Assembly: GCA_963556695.1 (NCBI GenBank)
Contig: CAUWAG010000018.1
Coordinates: forward strand, 62,001-126,000
DNA length: 64,000 nucleotides
Direction: 5' to 3'
DNA from: Anthostomella pinea
Taxonomy: Eukaryota > Ascomycota > Sordariomycetes > Xylariales > Xylariaceae
The notes under the pieces were generated by a model. It made no database searches. It saw only the letters and a program-made list of their open reading frames with translations, and was not told the DNA's origin. A program made the position numbers and the translations under genes. Below, in pieces: positions 47,723-61,952 of this stretch; position 1 is the stretch's first letter, and each line of letters begins with the position of its first letter.

Positions 47723-50700
47723 ATGCTGGAAGGTCTGGTCGCCGGGTTGCTTAACCGCTTCCTAGGCATGTACGTCAAGAACTTTGATCCCACCCAGTTG
47801 AAAGTCGGTATATGGTCCGGCGATGTGAAGCTACGCAACCTCGAGCTCCGTAAGGAGGCTCTCGACCAGCTGAAGCTTCCTATCAACGTCATGGAGGGCC
47901 ACCTGGGCGAGCTGACCCTCGTCATACCATGGTCCAACCTGCGTGGTGCTCCCGTCAAGGTCTTCATCGAGGACGTATTCCTGCTGGCATCCCCCAAGGA
48001 GGAGGCTGCCTATGACGAGGACGAAGAAGACCGCAGGAAGCAGCGTATCAAGATGGAAAAGCTGGATTCTGCAGAGCTCATCAAAGAGAGGTCGCAGGAG
48101 GGTCTGAGTCAGGAAGAACAGAAGAAGAGCCAGAGCTTCACAGAGAGCCTAGTCACTAAGATTGTCGACAACCTGCAGGTCACAGTCAAGAATATACACG
48201 TACGATACGAAGACTCGATATCCGCCCCTGGGCATCCTTTTGCCCTTGGTATCACTCTGGAGGAGTTCAGTGCCGTCAGTACCGATGGCGAGTGGAAGGC
48301 CGCCTTCATCCAGAACTCGTCAAAGACGACGCATAAGTTGGCCACCCTCGGTGCCTTGGCCGTGTACTGGAATACCGACTCGAAACTGATGGGTCCGGGC
48401 CGCGAACTCGCCGACGGCGAGGACTTCATGTCCCACGACGAGATGACCAGGAAGTTCAAGGAGATGATTGGCACGGGTGACAACCCTGCCACTGCGGATC
48501 ATCAGTTTATTTTGAAGCCCGTGAGTGGCCAGGCCAAGATTGAATTGGACAAGACTGGGGATACGCATACGCCCAAGTTCAAGGCGAGCCTTCTCTTCGA
48601 CGAGATCGGAGTCGTCCTGGACGACGACCAATATCGGGACGCCTTGATGATGGTTGAGCTCTTCCACTACTTCATCCGCCACCAGGAGTACAAGAAGCTG
48701 CAACCGAAGGGTGTGACACCAAAGGAGGACCCCCGTGCGTGGCTAAAATTCGCCGGAGACGCCGTGCTCGCTAAAATCCATGATCGAAACCGTCGCTGGA
48801 GTTGGGATTACTTCCGCGAGAGGCGTGATGATCGACACCGTTACATAGAAATCTTCAAGAAACGGAAGGCAAACCAACAGTTGTCGCCCCAGGACACTGA
48901 AGACCTGAACAATCTCGAATGGAAGCTTGCGTATGAGGACCTACGCTTCTGGAGGTCTTTGGCTCGCAACCAGCTCCGAAAAGAGAACGCAGAAGCCCTG
49001 AAGAACGCCCCTCCGAAGAAACCTCAGCAGCAGGGATGGATTTCCTGGGCATGGGGCACAAAGCCAGCTGAGTCGAGTGACGCGTCAGAGAACACCCAGA
49101 TGACCGAGGAACAGCGTAAAGAGCTGTATGAGGCGATAGACTGGGACGAGAAGACGGCTATTGCCGAGGCCGTAGACACTCCACGCGACGCTGTCAAAAT
49201 GGAAGTCAACGCGTCCCTCAGTACCGGCAGCTTCACACTCAGACAGAGCCCTCACGGAAGCAAGGCCGATCTTCTGAGCTTGCATTTCGACGTGTTCAAG
49301 GCGAAGGGCCTGACGCGTACCGATTCCGTGCTGGCTAATGTTAGCTTGGGCGGCTTCCGCGTAAACGATGGCACCACTCCAGAGAGCTTGTTTAAGGAGA
49401 TTGTCAGGGTCAAAGACGCGCCCGACGCCCAAAGGAAGAAGCGTCTGTCAATTTCCGAGCTCGAAAACAACGAGCAAGAAACCTTTTTTGACCTACAGGT
49501 GGAACAGAACCCTCTTGATGGACAGGGCGATTACGCAGTGACGGCCAAACTGAAGCCTTTAGAGGTTGTTTGGAATCCTCACTTCGTCGTAGGCGTTGCC
49601 GACTTCTTCAAGCCACCTGACCGGCACATGGACTCCATATCTGCCTTGATGGAGACTGCAGGTGCAACGGTCGAGGGTTTCAGACAGCAGACCCGTGCTG
49701 GTCTCGAGTTCGCCCTGGAGGAACACAAGTCCATCAACGCCAAGCTAGACCTACAAGCACCACTCATCATCATCCCACAGTCCATCAAGACCGAGAAATC
49801 CACCTGTCTGATCTTGGATGCCGGTCACATCAGCGTCAACAGCGAATTGGTCGATAAAGGAACGCTCAAGCAGGTTCAGGAAAAGCAACGTCAGAAATAT
49901 TCCGACGAGGATTTCAAGCAACTCGAGTCTCTCATGTACGACCGGTTCCTCGTCAAACTGACCTCGACCCAAGTTCTGATCGGGCCGTCTATTGATGAGA
50001 CCAAATCTCAACTTGTCGAAAAGGACGAGGCCCGCAGGTTGCACGTTGTGGACAAGATCAATGTAGACTTCGTGGTCGCCCTATCCATATTGCCAAAGGC
50101 GCCGAACCTTACCAAAGTGAAGATTTCGGGCCACATGCCTGTCCTCCAAGCCATGGTGTCTGACACCAAGTATAAGAGCCTCATGAAGCTCATCGACGTT
50201 GCTATACCGAAGTTTGGTGATCAACAGCAGCAGGTGAATCCGCAGCAACAGCCTAAGAGACCGCGCCAGCTCAGCTCAGCTTCGAACCACTTGCGTAAGA
50301 CGCACGCTCGCAAGCGTTCCTCTAATATCTTCATGAGTCAACAAACTGCCATCATACTGAATGACGATTCGGACGATGACTCGGACGAATTCGAGGATGC
50401 AGCAGACGGCAACACGAACCAGCAACTGGAGGTGCAGCAACGTAATTTTGAGTTCAAGTTCTCCGTGGGCAAGCTGCAGGGCTCTCTTTATCGGAGCGAC
50501 CCTGACGGTCAGAGGCCCGAGTCCTTGCTTGTTGACCTGATTGCCGAAGACTTTGATCTCGAGTTCTACATGAGGCCCTTCGATATGGCTGCGGAGGTGT
50601 CACTGGGTTCGGTCACGGTCGATGACTTTGTCGACAATCCATCCGCCGAGTTCAAGTCTATTGTGTCATCTGGTGATGTCGAGGATCAAAAGCAACAGAG

Positions 50701-53700
50701 GGACCTGGTCCACGTCAAGTTCATCAAGGTGAAACGAGAGTCTCCAGAATTCATGCCAGTCTACGAAGGCATAGAAACTAATGTCAATGTCGCTGTCTCT
50801 ACCATCAACCTCATAGTGACCAGAAAGACGCTTCTCACACTGCTGGACTTCATACTCGTCACGTTTACAAATAACAACAACTCGAACGCTGAGCCGCCGA
50901 AGGGGATATCGAACGGCGAGGATGAAGACGAGGGAGTCGAGATAGTCGAGCCGGAACCAGAGCCTTCGCAGAGCGAGGCGGGTTCGATTCGCGTCAAGGT
51001 CGACCTGAAAAGTATTCGCATGATTCTGAACAACGATGGCATACGTCTGGCGACGCTGTCATTCAACCATGCTGACATCGGAGTCTTCTTATTGGGTAAC
51101 ACCATGAGAGTTGCGGCTAAGCTTGGTGATCTGACTTTGGTTGACGACGTTAACATGGGAGCATCCGAAGACTCCAGCTTCCGCCAATTGGTCACAATCC
51201 AGGGTGATGAGCTCGCTGATTTCCGCTATGAAACGTATGACGCGAGCAACAAAGCCTACCCAGGATACGACTCCTCAATATATCTTCGTGCTGGGTCTAT
51301 AAAGGTCAACTTTCTCGAGGAGCCATTCAGGAAGATCATAGACTTTCTCGTCAAATTTGGCAAGATGCAAGCCATCTACAACGCCGCACGTCAAGCTGCT
51401 GCGAACCAAGCGCAGCAGCTGCAACAGAGCACTAGCAAATTCAAGTTTGATGTCGTCGTCGATACTCCCATCATCGTCTTCCCCCGGCCGGTTTCTGCAG
51501 AACGACGGAAGCGCAACCTGATCACAGTCTACCTTGGAGAAATCTACGCGCAGAACAAGTTTGCGCCTTTAGACGACTCCGAGGGTGCCGAGATAGCCAT
51601 GAAGCTCTCTGCGGGGATAAGACATATTCGGCTGACCTCGCTCTTCCACTATGCCGAGGAAACTTCTGAGGAGTTGGAGATGATTGACCACGTGGACCTC
51701 GGCTTCAATATCACCTACGCCGAACACAAGGAAGGATGGAAGAGACCAGATATGGAGATTGAGGGAAGCATGACCGATATAAACCTTCGAATAACCCAGT
51801 ACCAACTCAAGAATCTGCTGGCAATCTCTCAGTCCGTCCCGGCTGCTTTTGCGACGGACACAGATGCTAGTGGCGAAGAAGCAGAACGCGACGTCGACGA
51901 GGGCACATTGCGACGAGCGAAGACCATGTCGTCTACCACGACTGGCGGCGATGACCAACTGATAGATCTCTCCCCAGAACTGGGATCCAGAGAGGAGGCC
52001 TGGACGAAACTAGATCTTGTGTTTGATGTGCACAAGATCGGTCTCGAGCTGATCGATGCCCACGAGGATAGGCCGGTTAATGATATGGATACCTCCAGCT
52101 TGTCGCGCTTCTCGCTGGACGATAGCAAGCTGAAAACTCGAATGTTGGCTGATGGCTCCCTCGAGGCGGAGTTTGTGATCCAATCTTTCACCATCCACGA
52201 CAGCCGGACACGAGATGGCAACAAATTCAAGAGGATCATGACTTCTTCCAACACGAAAGTCCAGCAGTTCATGGCGAGCATATCGATGTCGGGTGGCAAG
52301 GAGCGTAGCGCGATCGCCGTGGTTGCCATCGATAGCCCAAGGATAATATTCGCTTTGGATTACCTCTTCGCCATCCAGAAATTTGTGATGGTTGGCCTGC
52401 AATCCGACGAATTCGCCCATGACGGCGAGGAGAGCCTCGAGGAGACCCCGGATGTCTCAGATGCCGAATCAATGCAAGTGCAATGGACCGGGAAGAACCC
52501 GCCTGAGAGTGCACAGACAGCCCAAGATCAACCTTCGAAGGACGGTGACTCGAAGATGAGCTTCGCTTTCCGCGTCAACATTGTTGACGCCCAGGTCATA
52601 TTGATAGCCAATCCCCAGAGTTCAAGTTCTGAAGCGATTGTCTTAGGCACGAAGCAAGTGCTCCTATCGCAGCAGCATGCATTGACGTTCCAAGTCTCAC
52701 AGGTTGGCATGTTCCTGTGTCGTATGGACAAGTTTGACGAGTCTCCACTCCGCGTCTTGGACGACTTTTGCATTTCGATGTCAATGGACAGCTCGCAGCC
52801 GAACCTGACGAATATTCATGTCGACATAGAGCCCTTGATCCTTCGCCTTTCGCTTCGAGATATCCTGCTGGTGCTTCAGATCATCAGCAAGGCATCCGAG
52901 CTTTCCGAGGATGAGGACAGCAGACCGACAGCTAGTGCTTCTGACAAGAAAGCAAAGCAGCTTCGCAAAGATGGGCTGAAGGAGCGTACGGCAAGCGGCC
53001 GGGGCGGGTCTACCATTGCCGCGAGGAAATCCAAAGCGGGCAAGACTGCTGGCACAATGACGACAACGAGATCGCACAGAGATCAACCGCATCAGCCTCA
53101 TGATGTTAGCAAGGGGCCGAAATCTCACGAAGAGCTCACTGCTACTATCGAGGGTATTCGTGTCGTGCTCATTGGCGACCTTCATGAGTTGCCAATTCTA
53201 GATCTAAGCATCAAGAACTTCACGGCAACAGCGGCAGACTGGTCCAACGACCTCAAGGCCGAGACTGCCATTGACATGTACATCAATGTGTACAACTTTG
53301 CCAAGTCGGCCTGGGAACCACTCCTTGAGCCCTGGCAGGTTGGCTTGGGTGTTGCGAAAGAGCTGGAGAGTGGTCTTCTCTCCGTTGACGTAACTTCACG
53401 GAAGACATTTGATGTCACAGTTACGACAGCCACGATCGCATTGGCATCCAAGTCTTTTGATTTCCTCACCCAGGAGGAAGACATTCTCGGCAAGCCTCGT
53501 GGAGTGGAGGCTCCCTACAAGCTTCGAAACTACACTGGGTTTGACGTCGTGGTACAAGCTAAGAGCCAGAGCAACGAGAACATCTCCTTAAAGTTGGAAG
53601 ATGGAGAGGAGGCCCCATGGAGTTTTGAGCATTGGGAAAAGATGCGCGAAAACATCATGTCGGAAAGCAATACGGCAAACAGTGTTGCTGTTCAGATCGA

Positions 53701-56700
53701 AGGTAGTGGTTTTGACACAGTCAAGAATATTCGTCTCAACCGCGAGGGAGAATTCCTCTACAGCCTGCGGCCGAAGACCGACGACACCCTCCACAGACTA
53801 CTCGTCGAGGTGAACCTCGGCGCCGACAACATCAAGTATGTCACGCTGAGATCGCCTCTCGTGGTGGAAAACCAAACCCAGATCCCCGTGGAGCTCGGTG
53901 TCTACGACGCGCAGGAGGGCCACCTCCTGAAAATCGAAAAGATTGCGCCGGGAGAGAGCCGCCCTGCCCCAGTCGCTGCTGCCTATGTCAAGTCCCTGCT
54001 CGTTCGACCAGACTCGGGCTTCGGGTACGCGTGGTCATCAGAACACCTGTGGTGGAAAGACTTACTCAAGAGGCCTACACGCACCATGACCTGCAAAGGA
54101 GAGCATGGCGATCCTTTCTACTTCCAGCTCAACGCCAGCTTCGACCGTGGCCACTTCCTGACTGGGTACGTCTACTCCTGGAACATGCACAGTCTGCAGT
54201 ACTAACAATCGGTAGGAAATATCCTTACATGAAGCTAAAGCTCTCGCCCCCAATAGTATTGGAGAACCTCTTGCCGTACGACTTCAAGTACCGCATCTAT
54301 GACAAGAATACCAAGAAAGATTGGACCAATTTCCTGCGCAAAGGGGGCGTCAGCCCCGTTCACGTCGTGGAGCTTTCACACCTCTTGCTGCTCAGCATTG
54401 ATATGCAAGATACTGTCTTCAAAGCAAGCGAGTTTGCTATTGTCAATCCTGGCACCCAGGAAGACTTCCGGAAAGAGCACAAACTGGTTTGCAAGGATGA
54501 GGAAGGCCTTGCTCTCAATCTTAGGCTTCACTACTTCAAGATTCCCGATGGCGGAGGCGCTTTCAAGGTTACGATATACAGCCCTTATGTTATCCTCAAT
54601 AAGACCGGCTTGGACGTCAACATTCGTGGCAAGCAATTCCTTCAGCAAGCGAAGAGGGCTGCTGGTCAATCACTCACGGCCAACAGGTCAGACCATGAAA
54701 GAACCAAAGCCTTGCCGTACATGTTCTCTTTTGGCAACGAAGACCAGCGCAACCGAGCCCTTCTGAAGGTTGGTGACTCGGAGTCGAGCAAACCGCAGAG
54801 CTTCGACGCCATCGGCAGCACGACCGATGTTGTCCTGCCCTCAACCACCAAGAATGCCGAACTTCATGTCGGAATTACGGTTGAAGCTGGTGAGGGCAAA
54901 TACAAGTTGACGAAAGTGGTGACTATTGCGCCCAGGTTTGTGGTCAAGAACAAGATCGGGGAGGAGATCAACATCAGAGAACCCGGGTCATCAAACACCA
55001 TGACTCTACAGTCGGGCGATCTGCAACCTCTCTATTGGCTTCAGCGGTCTCAGGCGAAACAGATGGCGCTTTGCTATCCGGGGATGAACAATCAGTGGAC
55101 GTCGCCAATCAACATCTCCGATCTGGGAACAGTGCATCTCAAGATTGCCAAGGCTGGACAGCGCCAGCGTCTCATTCGCGTTGAGGTACTGATGGAAGAC
55201 GCGACCATCTTCCTCCATCTCAGTATGGAGACCAAGGCCTGGCCATTCTCGATGCGCAACGAGAGTGACACCGAGTTCACTTTCCACCAAGCCAACCCAA
55301 ACATCGATGAAGATGGCGGCGAGGACCGCTCAGGATGGCGGCCAATAAGGTACCGCTTGCCACCACGGAGCATAATGCCGTACGCGTGGGACTTCCCTGC
55401 GGCCAAATTCAAGGAAGTGGTCATCAGCGCGTTTGGTAAAGAGCGACACGTGAAGCTGGCTGAGATTGGCAACCAAATCCCGATGAGGTTTGTCAGTGGC
55501 TCTGGCACCCAGAAGATCATCGACATCAACGTTGCAGCCGATGGTCCGACGCAAACCTTGATCTTGTCCAACTTCAAGGCCAGCAAGAGCTTGTACCGGC
55601 AAAAGACCCAGACCGGCTCCAGCACGAGCACCGCGGCCGGCTTCGAAGTCAAGGGTCAGGATACCGACACGACCTTCCGGGCGCAGCTGAAGCTTTCTGG
55701 CATCGGTATCTCGCTCATCAACCACCAGCTCAACGAATTGGCATACATCACATTTAGGGATATCAACCTCCGATATAGTGAATCGGCCCTCTACCAGACC
55801 GTCAGCACTTCCATCAAATGGATCCAGATCGACAACCAACTGTATGGCGGCCTGTTCCCCATGATTCTCTATCCTAGCGTAGTGCCCAAGCAGGCCCAGG
55901 AGACGGAGCTGCACCCATCGATACACGCCATGGTCACCAGAGTCAAAGACGACAGTTACGGTGTGCTCTATGTCAAATACGCCACCCTACTGCTTCAGCA
56001 GATGACGGTGGACCTTGACGAAGACTTCATCTACGCCGTGTTGGATTACTCCAAGGTGCCCGGCGCATCATGGTCCGAGACGCACGAGGGCAAGCTCTGC
56101 GACGAAGGAATTGACATTCCCGAACCGAAACAGGAGCAATCCGGTCAGGATATATACTTCGAGGTCCTCAATATTCAACCGATGCAATTGGATCTGTCAT
56201 TCATGCGTACCGAGCGCGTCAATATCGAAGACAAGACCTCATCCCGCAACCCTATCATGTTCTTCGTTAACGTCATGACTATGGCAATAGGCAATGTCAA
56301 CGATGCACCCATCCGCTTGAATGCCCTCCTTCTGGAGAATGCCCGGGTTTCCATCCCGGTGCTGACACAGAACATCTCGAACCACTACAGCCAGGAGGTG
56401 CTCTACCAAGTTCACAAGATCATCGGTAGCGCTGACTTCCTCGGCAATCCGGTCGGGTTGTTCAACAGTATCAGCAGTGGTATCACAGATGTCTTCTACG
56501 AACCATACCAGGGTCTGATCATGTCAGACAAGCCCGAAGATCTCGGCATAGGTATTGCCAAGGGCGCTGCCAGCTTCGTCAAGAAGTCGGTCTATGGCTT
56601 CTCGGACTCCTTCTCCAAGGTCACGGGCAGCTTCGGCAAGGGCCTGGCGGCAGCAACTCTCGATAAGCAGTTTCAAGACCGCCGACGCATCACACGTTCT

Positions 56701-57366
56701 CGCAACCGACCCAAGCATGCACTCTTTGGTGTTAGCGCTGGGGCGAACTCGTTCTTCACGTCTGTCGCGTCCGGTCTCGGGGGCGTCGCTCGGAAGCCTC
56801 TCGAAGGCGCCGAGCAAGAAGGCGCTGCCGGCTTCTTCAAGGGCGTGGGTAAAGGCTTTATCGGACTCGCCACCAAGCCTGCGGTTGGGGTATTCGATTT
56901 CGCGTCCAACGTATCGGAAGGCATTCGCAACACGACGACGGTGTTTGATGGATCCGAACTCGACCGGGTTCGCCTTACTCGCTTCACCCCTTCGGACGGG
57001 ATTGTGCGGCCCTACAACCAACGTGAGGCGCTTGGTCAATCCTGGCTCAAGCAGGTGGACAATGGCAAGTACTTCAACGAGAACTACATCGCGCACATCG
57101 AACTCCCGCGGGAAGATATGGTGGTCATGGTGACATACAGCCGGATCCTCCTCATTAGGAGCAGGAGGTTAACAACGGAGTGGGATGTCCCGCTCAAAGA
57201 CGTACAGACAATCGCAAAGGAACGTACCGGCCTCAGTGTCATCTTGCGCGGAGGCACCAACGGGCCATTCATTCCGGTCGGTGAGGAGAGCAGGCGTACG
57301 TTCTTGTATCGTATGATTGCTGTCGCGGTAGAAGAGTTCAACCGCCGGTTCAGGGGTCTGGACTGA
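47723..57366 (+). CDS. VPS13: VPS13, bridge-like lipid transfer protein
   Basis: Two exons, 47723-54165 and 54216-57366, joined by a 50-nt intron (GTACGT, ACTAAC, TAG), encode 3197 residues. The start MLEGLVAGLLNRFLGMYVKNF and the following WSGDVKLRNLELRKEAL form the chorein N-terminus. A very long beta-strand-rich rod follows, with acidic linkers at about 890 and 1070. The SHR-BD/VAB region lies around residues 2000-2750 (PLVVENQTQIPVELGVYD, PYAWDFPAAKF). The C-terminal ATG2_C-like helices and PH-like end include GNPVGLFNSISSGI and FYEPYQGL. VPS13 moves phospholipids between organelles at contact sites and acts in sporulation, vacuole-mitochondrion contacts and autophagy. An intact 9.6-kb frame also shows that the sequence here is accurate. 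Confidence 0.97.
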
Positions 57367-60300
57367 GGAGTGATGGAGTGTTGGAGCGGAATGAGTGACG
57401 TCCGGAAATGAAAATTCGAGGCAGCAGAGCGGAGGAAGGGGATAAGGTCATAGTTCAAGGCATGCCACGACTTATGTACTTTCTTCTTCATACCTTATTC
57501 TTGGTAATATTTCTAGACGAGTTGATGATAAACAAAAGTTTCAACTCAAACAGGCCCGATATTTTCGTTAGTAGCGTCGTGGCGCATCAAGGCAACAGAA
57601 AGGCTCTCAAGCTGCCGTCCTTGCTGGTCCTAAGAACTAGCCAGTCGTCAATGTAGGCAGACGGCTCTGGTGGACCAAATTGAATCAATCCTAGACATGC
57701 GGGCCTTATAAGCAGACGTAATTCCCACGACACCAACACGGATACGACAGGCGATCATCGCTCACCTTTTTGCACGCTGGAAACCACCTAGACTAGGTGC
57801 TCATTCTAGATGCGAACTGCTGGAATTACTAAGTAGCTTCTTCCTTCGTCAAACCACTCGATACATGTCCATTCTTAATGGCCTGTGATGTTCGATCATA
57901 AGGTTCGGTGGAAAGTTCAACCAGGACCAGACTCCGGACTGACAGTGGTACTAGATAGGCCATGGAACTGAGTAGACACAATAGATCTCGATGCTGAGTA
58001 CGCGGACGATCACGTCAAGTCCAGCTTGCGGTTTACCCTTCACGTTGTAGGAGCTACCACAAGACCATTGAATGAGTTTTCTTTCACGAATAGTGCGGAG
58101 GGAGTCGTGTGTCACAGCACACGAGAGACTAACCAGTAGCATGGTAGGTGAATACCGATCATGGTTCGTATCAAGCAGATAGACACACTCGCTGATGGAC
58201 GGACGACTTACTTACTCCAGATTCCATCGTGGGTGCCTTGTTGTCTTCATAAGTGTCTGCGGGCAAAGGGCCTCGGCAGCAAGACGAGCTGGCCAAGGAC
58301 AGAACAGTCCTTCGGTTTTACTGAGTTGTTCGGGCTGATCAATGCCTTCGCCATTCCAAATCGGCGCATATCTTCCACCTGTAGCTCTCGGATAGGCAGC
58401 CGAAGAACAGTCGACACCAACTTACCGCACCGTCGGCCTGACTCTGCTTCAGGTCTCTCCCATGATAGCTGTCTCACTTGAGCAACCCATGATCGACTGG
58501 AACGAGTGGCCGCTTGTGTCCAGGCAGTAATCGGATTTGCCAGACGCTGGGAACTCGCGGGCATCGTGTGTGCTTGCGGACAGTCGCTGCTATGTGTAAG
58601 GCTCATCCAAGTCGTCAAGGCGATGAGGCGGCGAGGCGGATGGGTCGTTACCTGATAATGACGAGATATGTGCCCCCTCCCCCCGCTCGGATCGTTGTGG
58701 CAACTTTGAGGCTGTACTGGCGAAGGATCTGATGGCGGAAGCTCTTGAAGGAGCGAGGGAGTGATCGCCGCTCACAGCCGAATATGCGGCTTGGCAGGCA
58801 AAGGGTACCTATAGAGTCGTGGTTCCACCATGACGACATCTAGATTCTGCGCCTTGATCGATTACACGTACCTAAGGTACCTGGTAAAAAGGATGCATGG
58901 ACGGAGATGACCTTGATGACGCTTGTGAGTTGCCACATGACCCTTGACGGGCCTTGTTATCATGATGTTGTTGTGGCACAAGATCTAATCTTGGGGTCGC
59001 GTAGCCTCATCAGACCGAAGGCAAGTAGGCAGGTAGGCAGGTAGGCCGGCTTCGGGAGTCAGTTGACCTACCTACAGTAGGTCTGATTCGGCTTACGTGA
59101 TTTTTGATCATGACCCATACATATACGCCAGAATGTGTCGTACATATCGATATCCCCCGACCGTATTGTACGGTGGCCGTGGGGCGGAGGGATTAGGCTC
59201 GCAGGGGTTGTGGGTAGAGACTGGACTGGCCCGGCGCCGTGTCATTCCAAAGCGTCGGGTGAAAGTAGATCTAGAGCTTCACCCGGTACCGCCTTTTCCA
59301 GGCAAACCTTATTAATCCACACGGACCACCTGTCCGCCAAGCCAGGCAATTCACACCCAAAATCCTTATCGTGTTGACGATAGATCTACCTTGCGTGCAT
59401 ACGACAAGGTTCCCCAGATTCCTGAAGCCAATGATGCTTAGGGATATGAGCATTGCCAGCAAGTGGTCCGTGTGGATTAATAAAGGTTTGCCTGGAAAAG
59501 GCGGTATCAACCTTCCACCTCTCCAGAAACCTTTCATCAAATACCTTAGCTCCGTTGAGAGGCGCCTGAGTCCTCATGTCCGCGAGGCTCGAGCTCAAGC
59601 ATGTGCAACGATCGCCGCTCTGTGGGCTGAGAAGAACCTTGGAACCCCGCCAACTGCAGTTGCTACCTATTATTCAGGGTCCACCCACCACACCAGTCTC
59701 ACCCCCCGCCGGGGATGCTTGGAAGTTGGAGGAGATGGACATGGGAATTCCCCACGAACCGAGAGATACAGATACGGGGTTGATATGGGCGAGAAACGAG
59801 CGAATCATGTTTGCGATGCTGCCGCTGTCGCGCTTGATATCGAGGATGGGATTTCCAGCTGCCCCTTTGATAACCACACGCGTAGTTCCCGCGATGCAGA
59901 TGGAGGGACTTGTTGGAGTGTCGCCATTGCAGCCTAGCATTTCGGGATTTGCTCGGAGAAAGCATCAAGGGATCTGCTGATATCACCTCAGATACCAAGA
60001 CAAGACAGGACAGTGAGTTCATGACCTTCAAACGGTCAGCTTCTACGAGGTAGGCTGTCTCGGGCCCTCAGCCCGCCGAATGTGAGACTGTCGGTGAAGA
60101 TGACTGCCCATCGGGCTGCGGTCTTGCCTGCCTCTCGGCACCCAACCTTAGTGCAAGCCTTGCTGGATGCCGTGAAACAAGAGAGAGGTTTCCAATCATG
60201 GTTGCCTGTGTTCGGCCGCCGCGTCCCTTGGCAGCTGGACAGTGAATAATAAAAGGCCCGAGCGAGATGCTGGGCTCGGGTTTCTCGTTTGGGTATGTAC

Positions 60301-61952
60301 TGCATGTAATCGTTGAGGCGATCTGACAGGCAGATACTGCGTCAAAGCGAGCCAATGCCGTCCTCTTGACTCTTGAGGGCTCTTCGCAAGTCGCATTCCT
60401 CAACTACCAAAAGCATATCGCATGGCCCAGTCAAGCCCGCGACCGGAGACTGTTGGTGACAGCTTTGTCCTCCCTGAATGCGATCTAACGCAGAGGCCGC
60501 CTCATCAACTGTCGTGTAAGGTAATAAGCAATAAGCCACTCCGCTGACATGAGTTTGGTAAAGTCACAGCGGCAGAAGTCGATGCAGTGATGAAGCCTTG
60601 TCCCGTTGACGCCTCGAAACCATGCTGCCCTGTATCGACCAGGCGCCATCAAGCTTCAGCAGGAGGAAGCGTTGGCTCGTTGATCATCAGGCCACAGTCA
60701 GCTCCATGGGGTTATGATCGACGAGGACCTCGGGAGGCTTCCAACGGCGACCCGTCAGCACGCATGCACCCTCAAAGAGACTCGAGGCTCTTTATGGTTC
60801 TTGTCCAGATCTCACAGTCGGTCAATCAGGCCACATTTTCGAGTAGAGTCGAGTCGAGTCCCTCCTCTGCCAAGTGGTTCTGAATCATGAACTCAGATTA
60901 CGAGTCACTTCGCATTCCAAATATTGTTCGGACGAATCGCGGCGGGCCGAGTCTCTTTGATGATCGGCAGGGTCCCGGTTGGGTTTGGTGGAGCCTGGTC
61001 TCGTTATTGAAACGATCAGCACGATAGCAGATAATAATAATAAATCAGTTGCGAACACAGAGGCCTTGTCAGGACTCAGCCTGGGAGGCAAAAACTCATT
61101 ATTAGGTCATAGGAAGTGTTGGTGACGATTTAGGTGAAGATCCAAGACTGGCCGTGACTCGATACCATACCCACCTAGGTATACACACAGGGACATTCCG
61201 CCTTGGATCAAGAAACTAGAGCGACGCCTATTTCCATATTTGTGATTTCTCTCCAGCGTGTTCGCCCGATACTCACTAGACGTCGGTGTCTCTCCAACGG
61301 TTCTCTTCTCCGAAACGCACACAGGGACAACCTGGTGTCGGTCACTTCTCCGGGTCTCTCACATCCGCTCGGGAAGAACGGCAGCTAAACAAAGAAGTCG
61401 GAAGATATTGTCCATGATTTGAGTAATGTAGGTTCGAACCTTCGCCTTCCAGCCTGGCTGTCTGCCTGCGCACCTACGACGGTGGGCCGCACATACCGTA
61501 TTAATACGGACATATTACCGTTTCTCAGCTGAGACCTGGCAGACCTGGCTGACACCCCCAAAGCGATCTGACAGTCCAAATTACCTCTTCCGGAAGTCCC
61601 CACATTACCGTATTCGCTCTCATTTTTCTCAGCGGCGCAATCCAGGCCACCCGCCCAGCCAGCCACCCGCTAGTCCATTCGCGCCCTCGCCAATCACACT
61701 TGCCCATCCCGTCCACTCGTATATATTGTTGACTCTGCCTCCCTCGCCCTCTTCTCCCGCCTTTCAGCCTGCTGACCATTTGGAACCCCCCTTCACGACC
61801 GAGCTTTGTTGGAGGCGCAAGACGGAAACACACGGCGGAGCCTGGCGCATCTCTACGACAATATCCAGACTGCATATAACACGAGGGCGCAGACACGAAC
61901 CAGGTTCTACGCGTACCACGGGACTTAGACGATCGACCCTATACCACTACAG
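57367..61952. other. 4.6-kb region without a recognised gene
   Basis: Downstream of VPS13. ORFs reach 188 codons (59371-59937), but the overlapping frames on both strands are equally open and none has a motif. It contains the snap-back repeat at 59287-59506 and a (GTAGGCAG)n-like run at about 59023-59047. Two TTCGAA palindrome contexts near 61430 were checked for tRNA structure without success. The last 300 bp must include the promoter of the His-rich gene. Confidence 0.5.
59287..59506. repeat. snap-back inverted repeat, 43/44-bp arms
   Basis: The left arm 59287-59329 (TACCGCCTTTTCCAGGCAAA...) and right arm 59463-59506 are perfect reverse complements except for one T. The spacer between them is 133 bp. 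The size and shape fit a small MITE, a fold-back remnant or a transcribed hairpin. Confidence 0.85.

Noticed and set aside
59371..59937. 188-codon plus-strand ORF
   Set aside because: It runs through one arm of the snap-back repeat and overlaps open frames in two other frames; no motif.
61428..61446. GGTTCGAACC, resembling a tRNA B box
   Set aside because: No pairing T stem, acceptor stem or A box at the right spacing on either strand; it is a simple palindrome.
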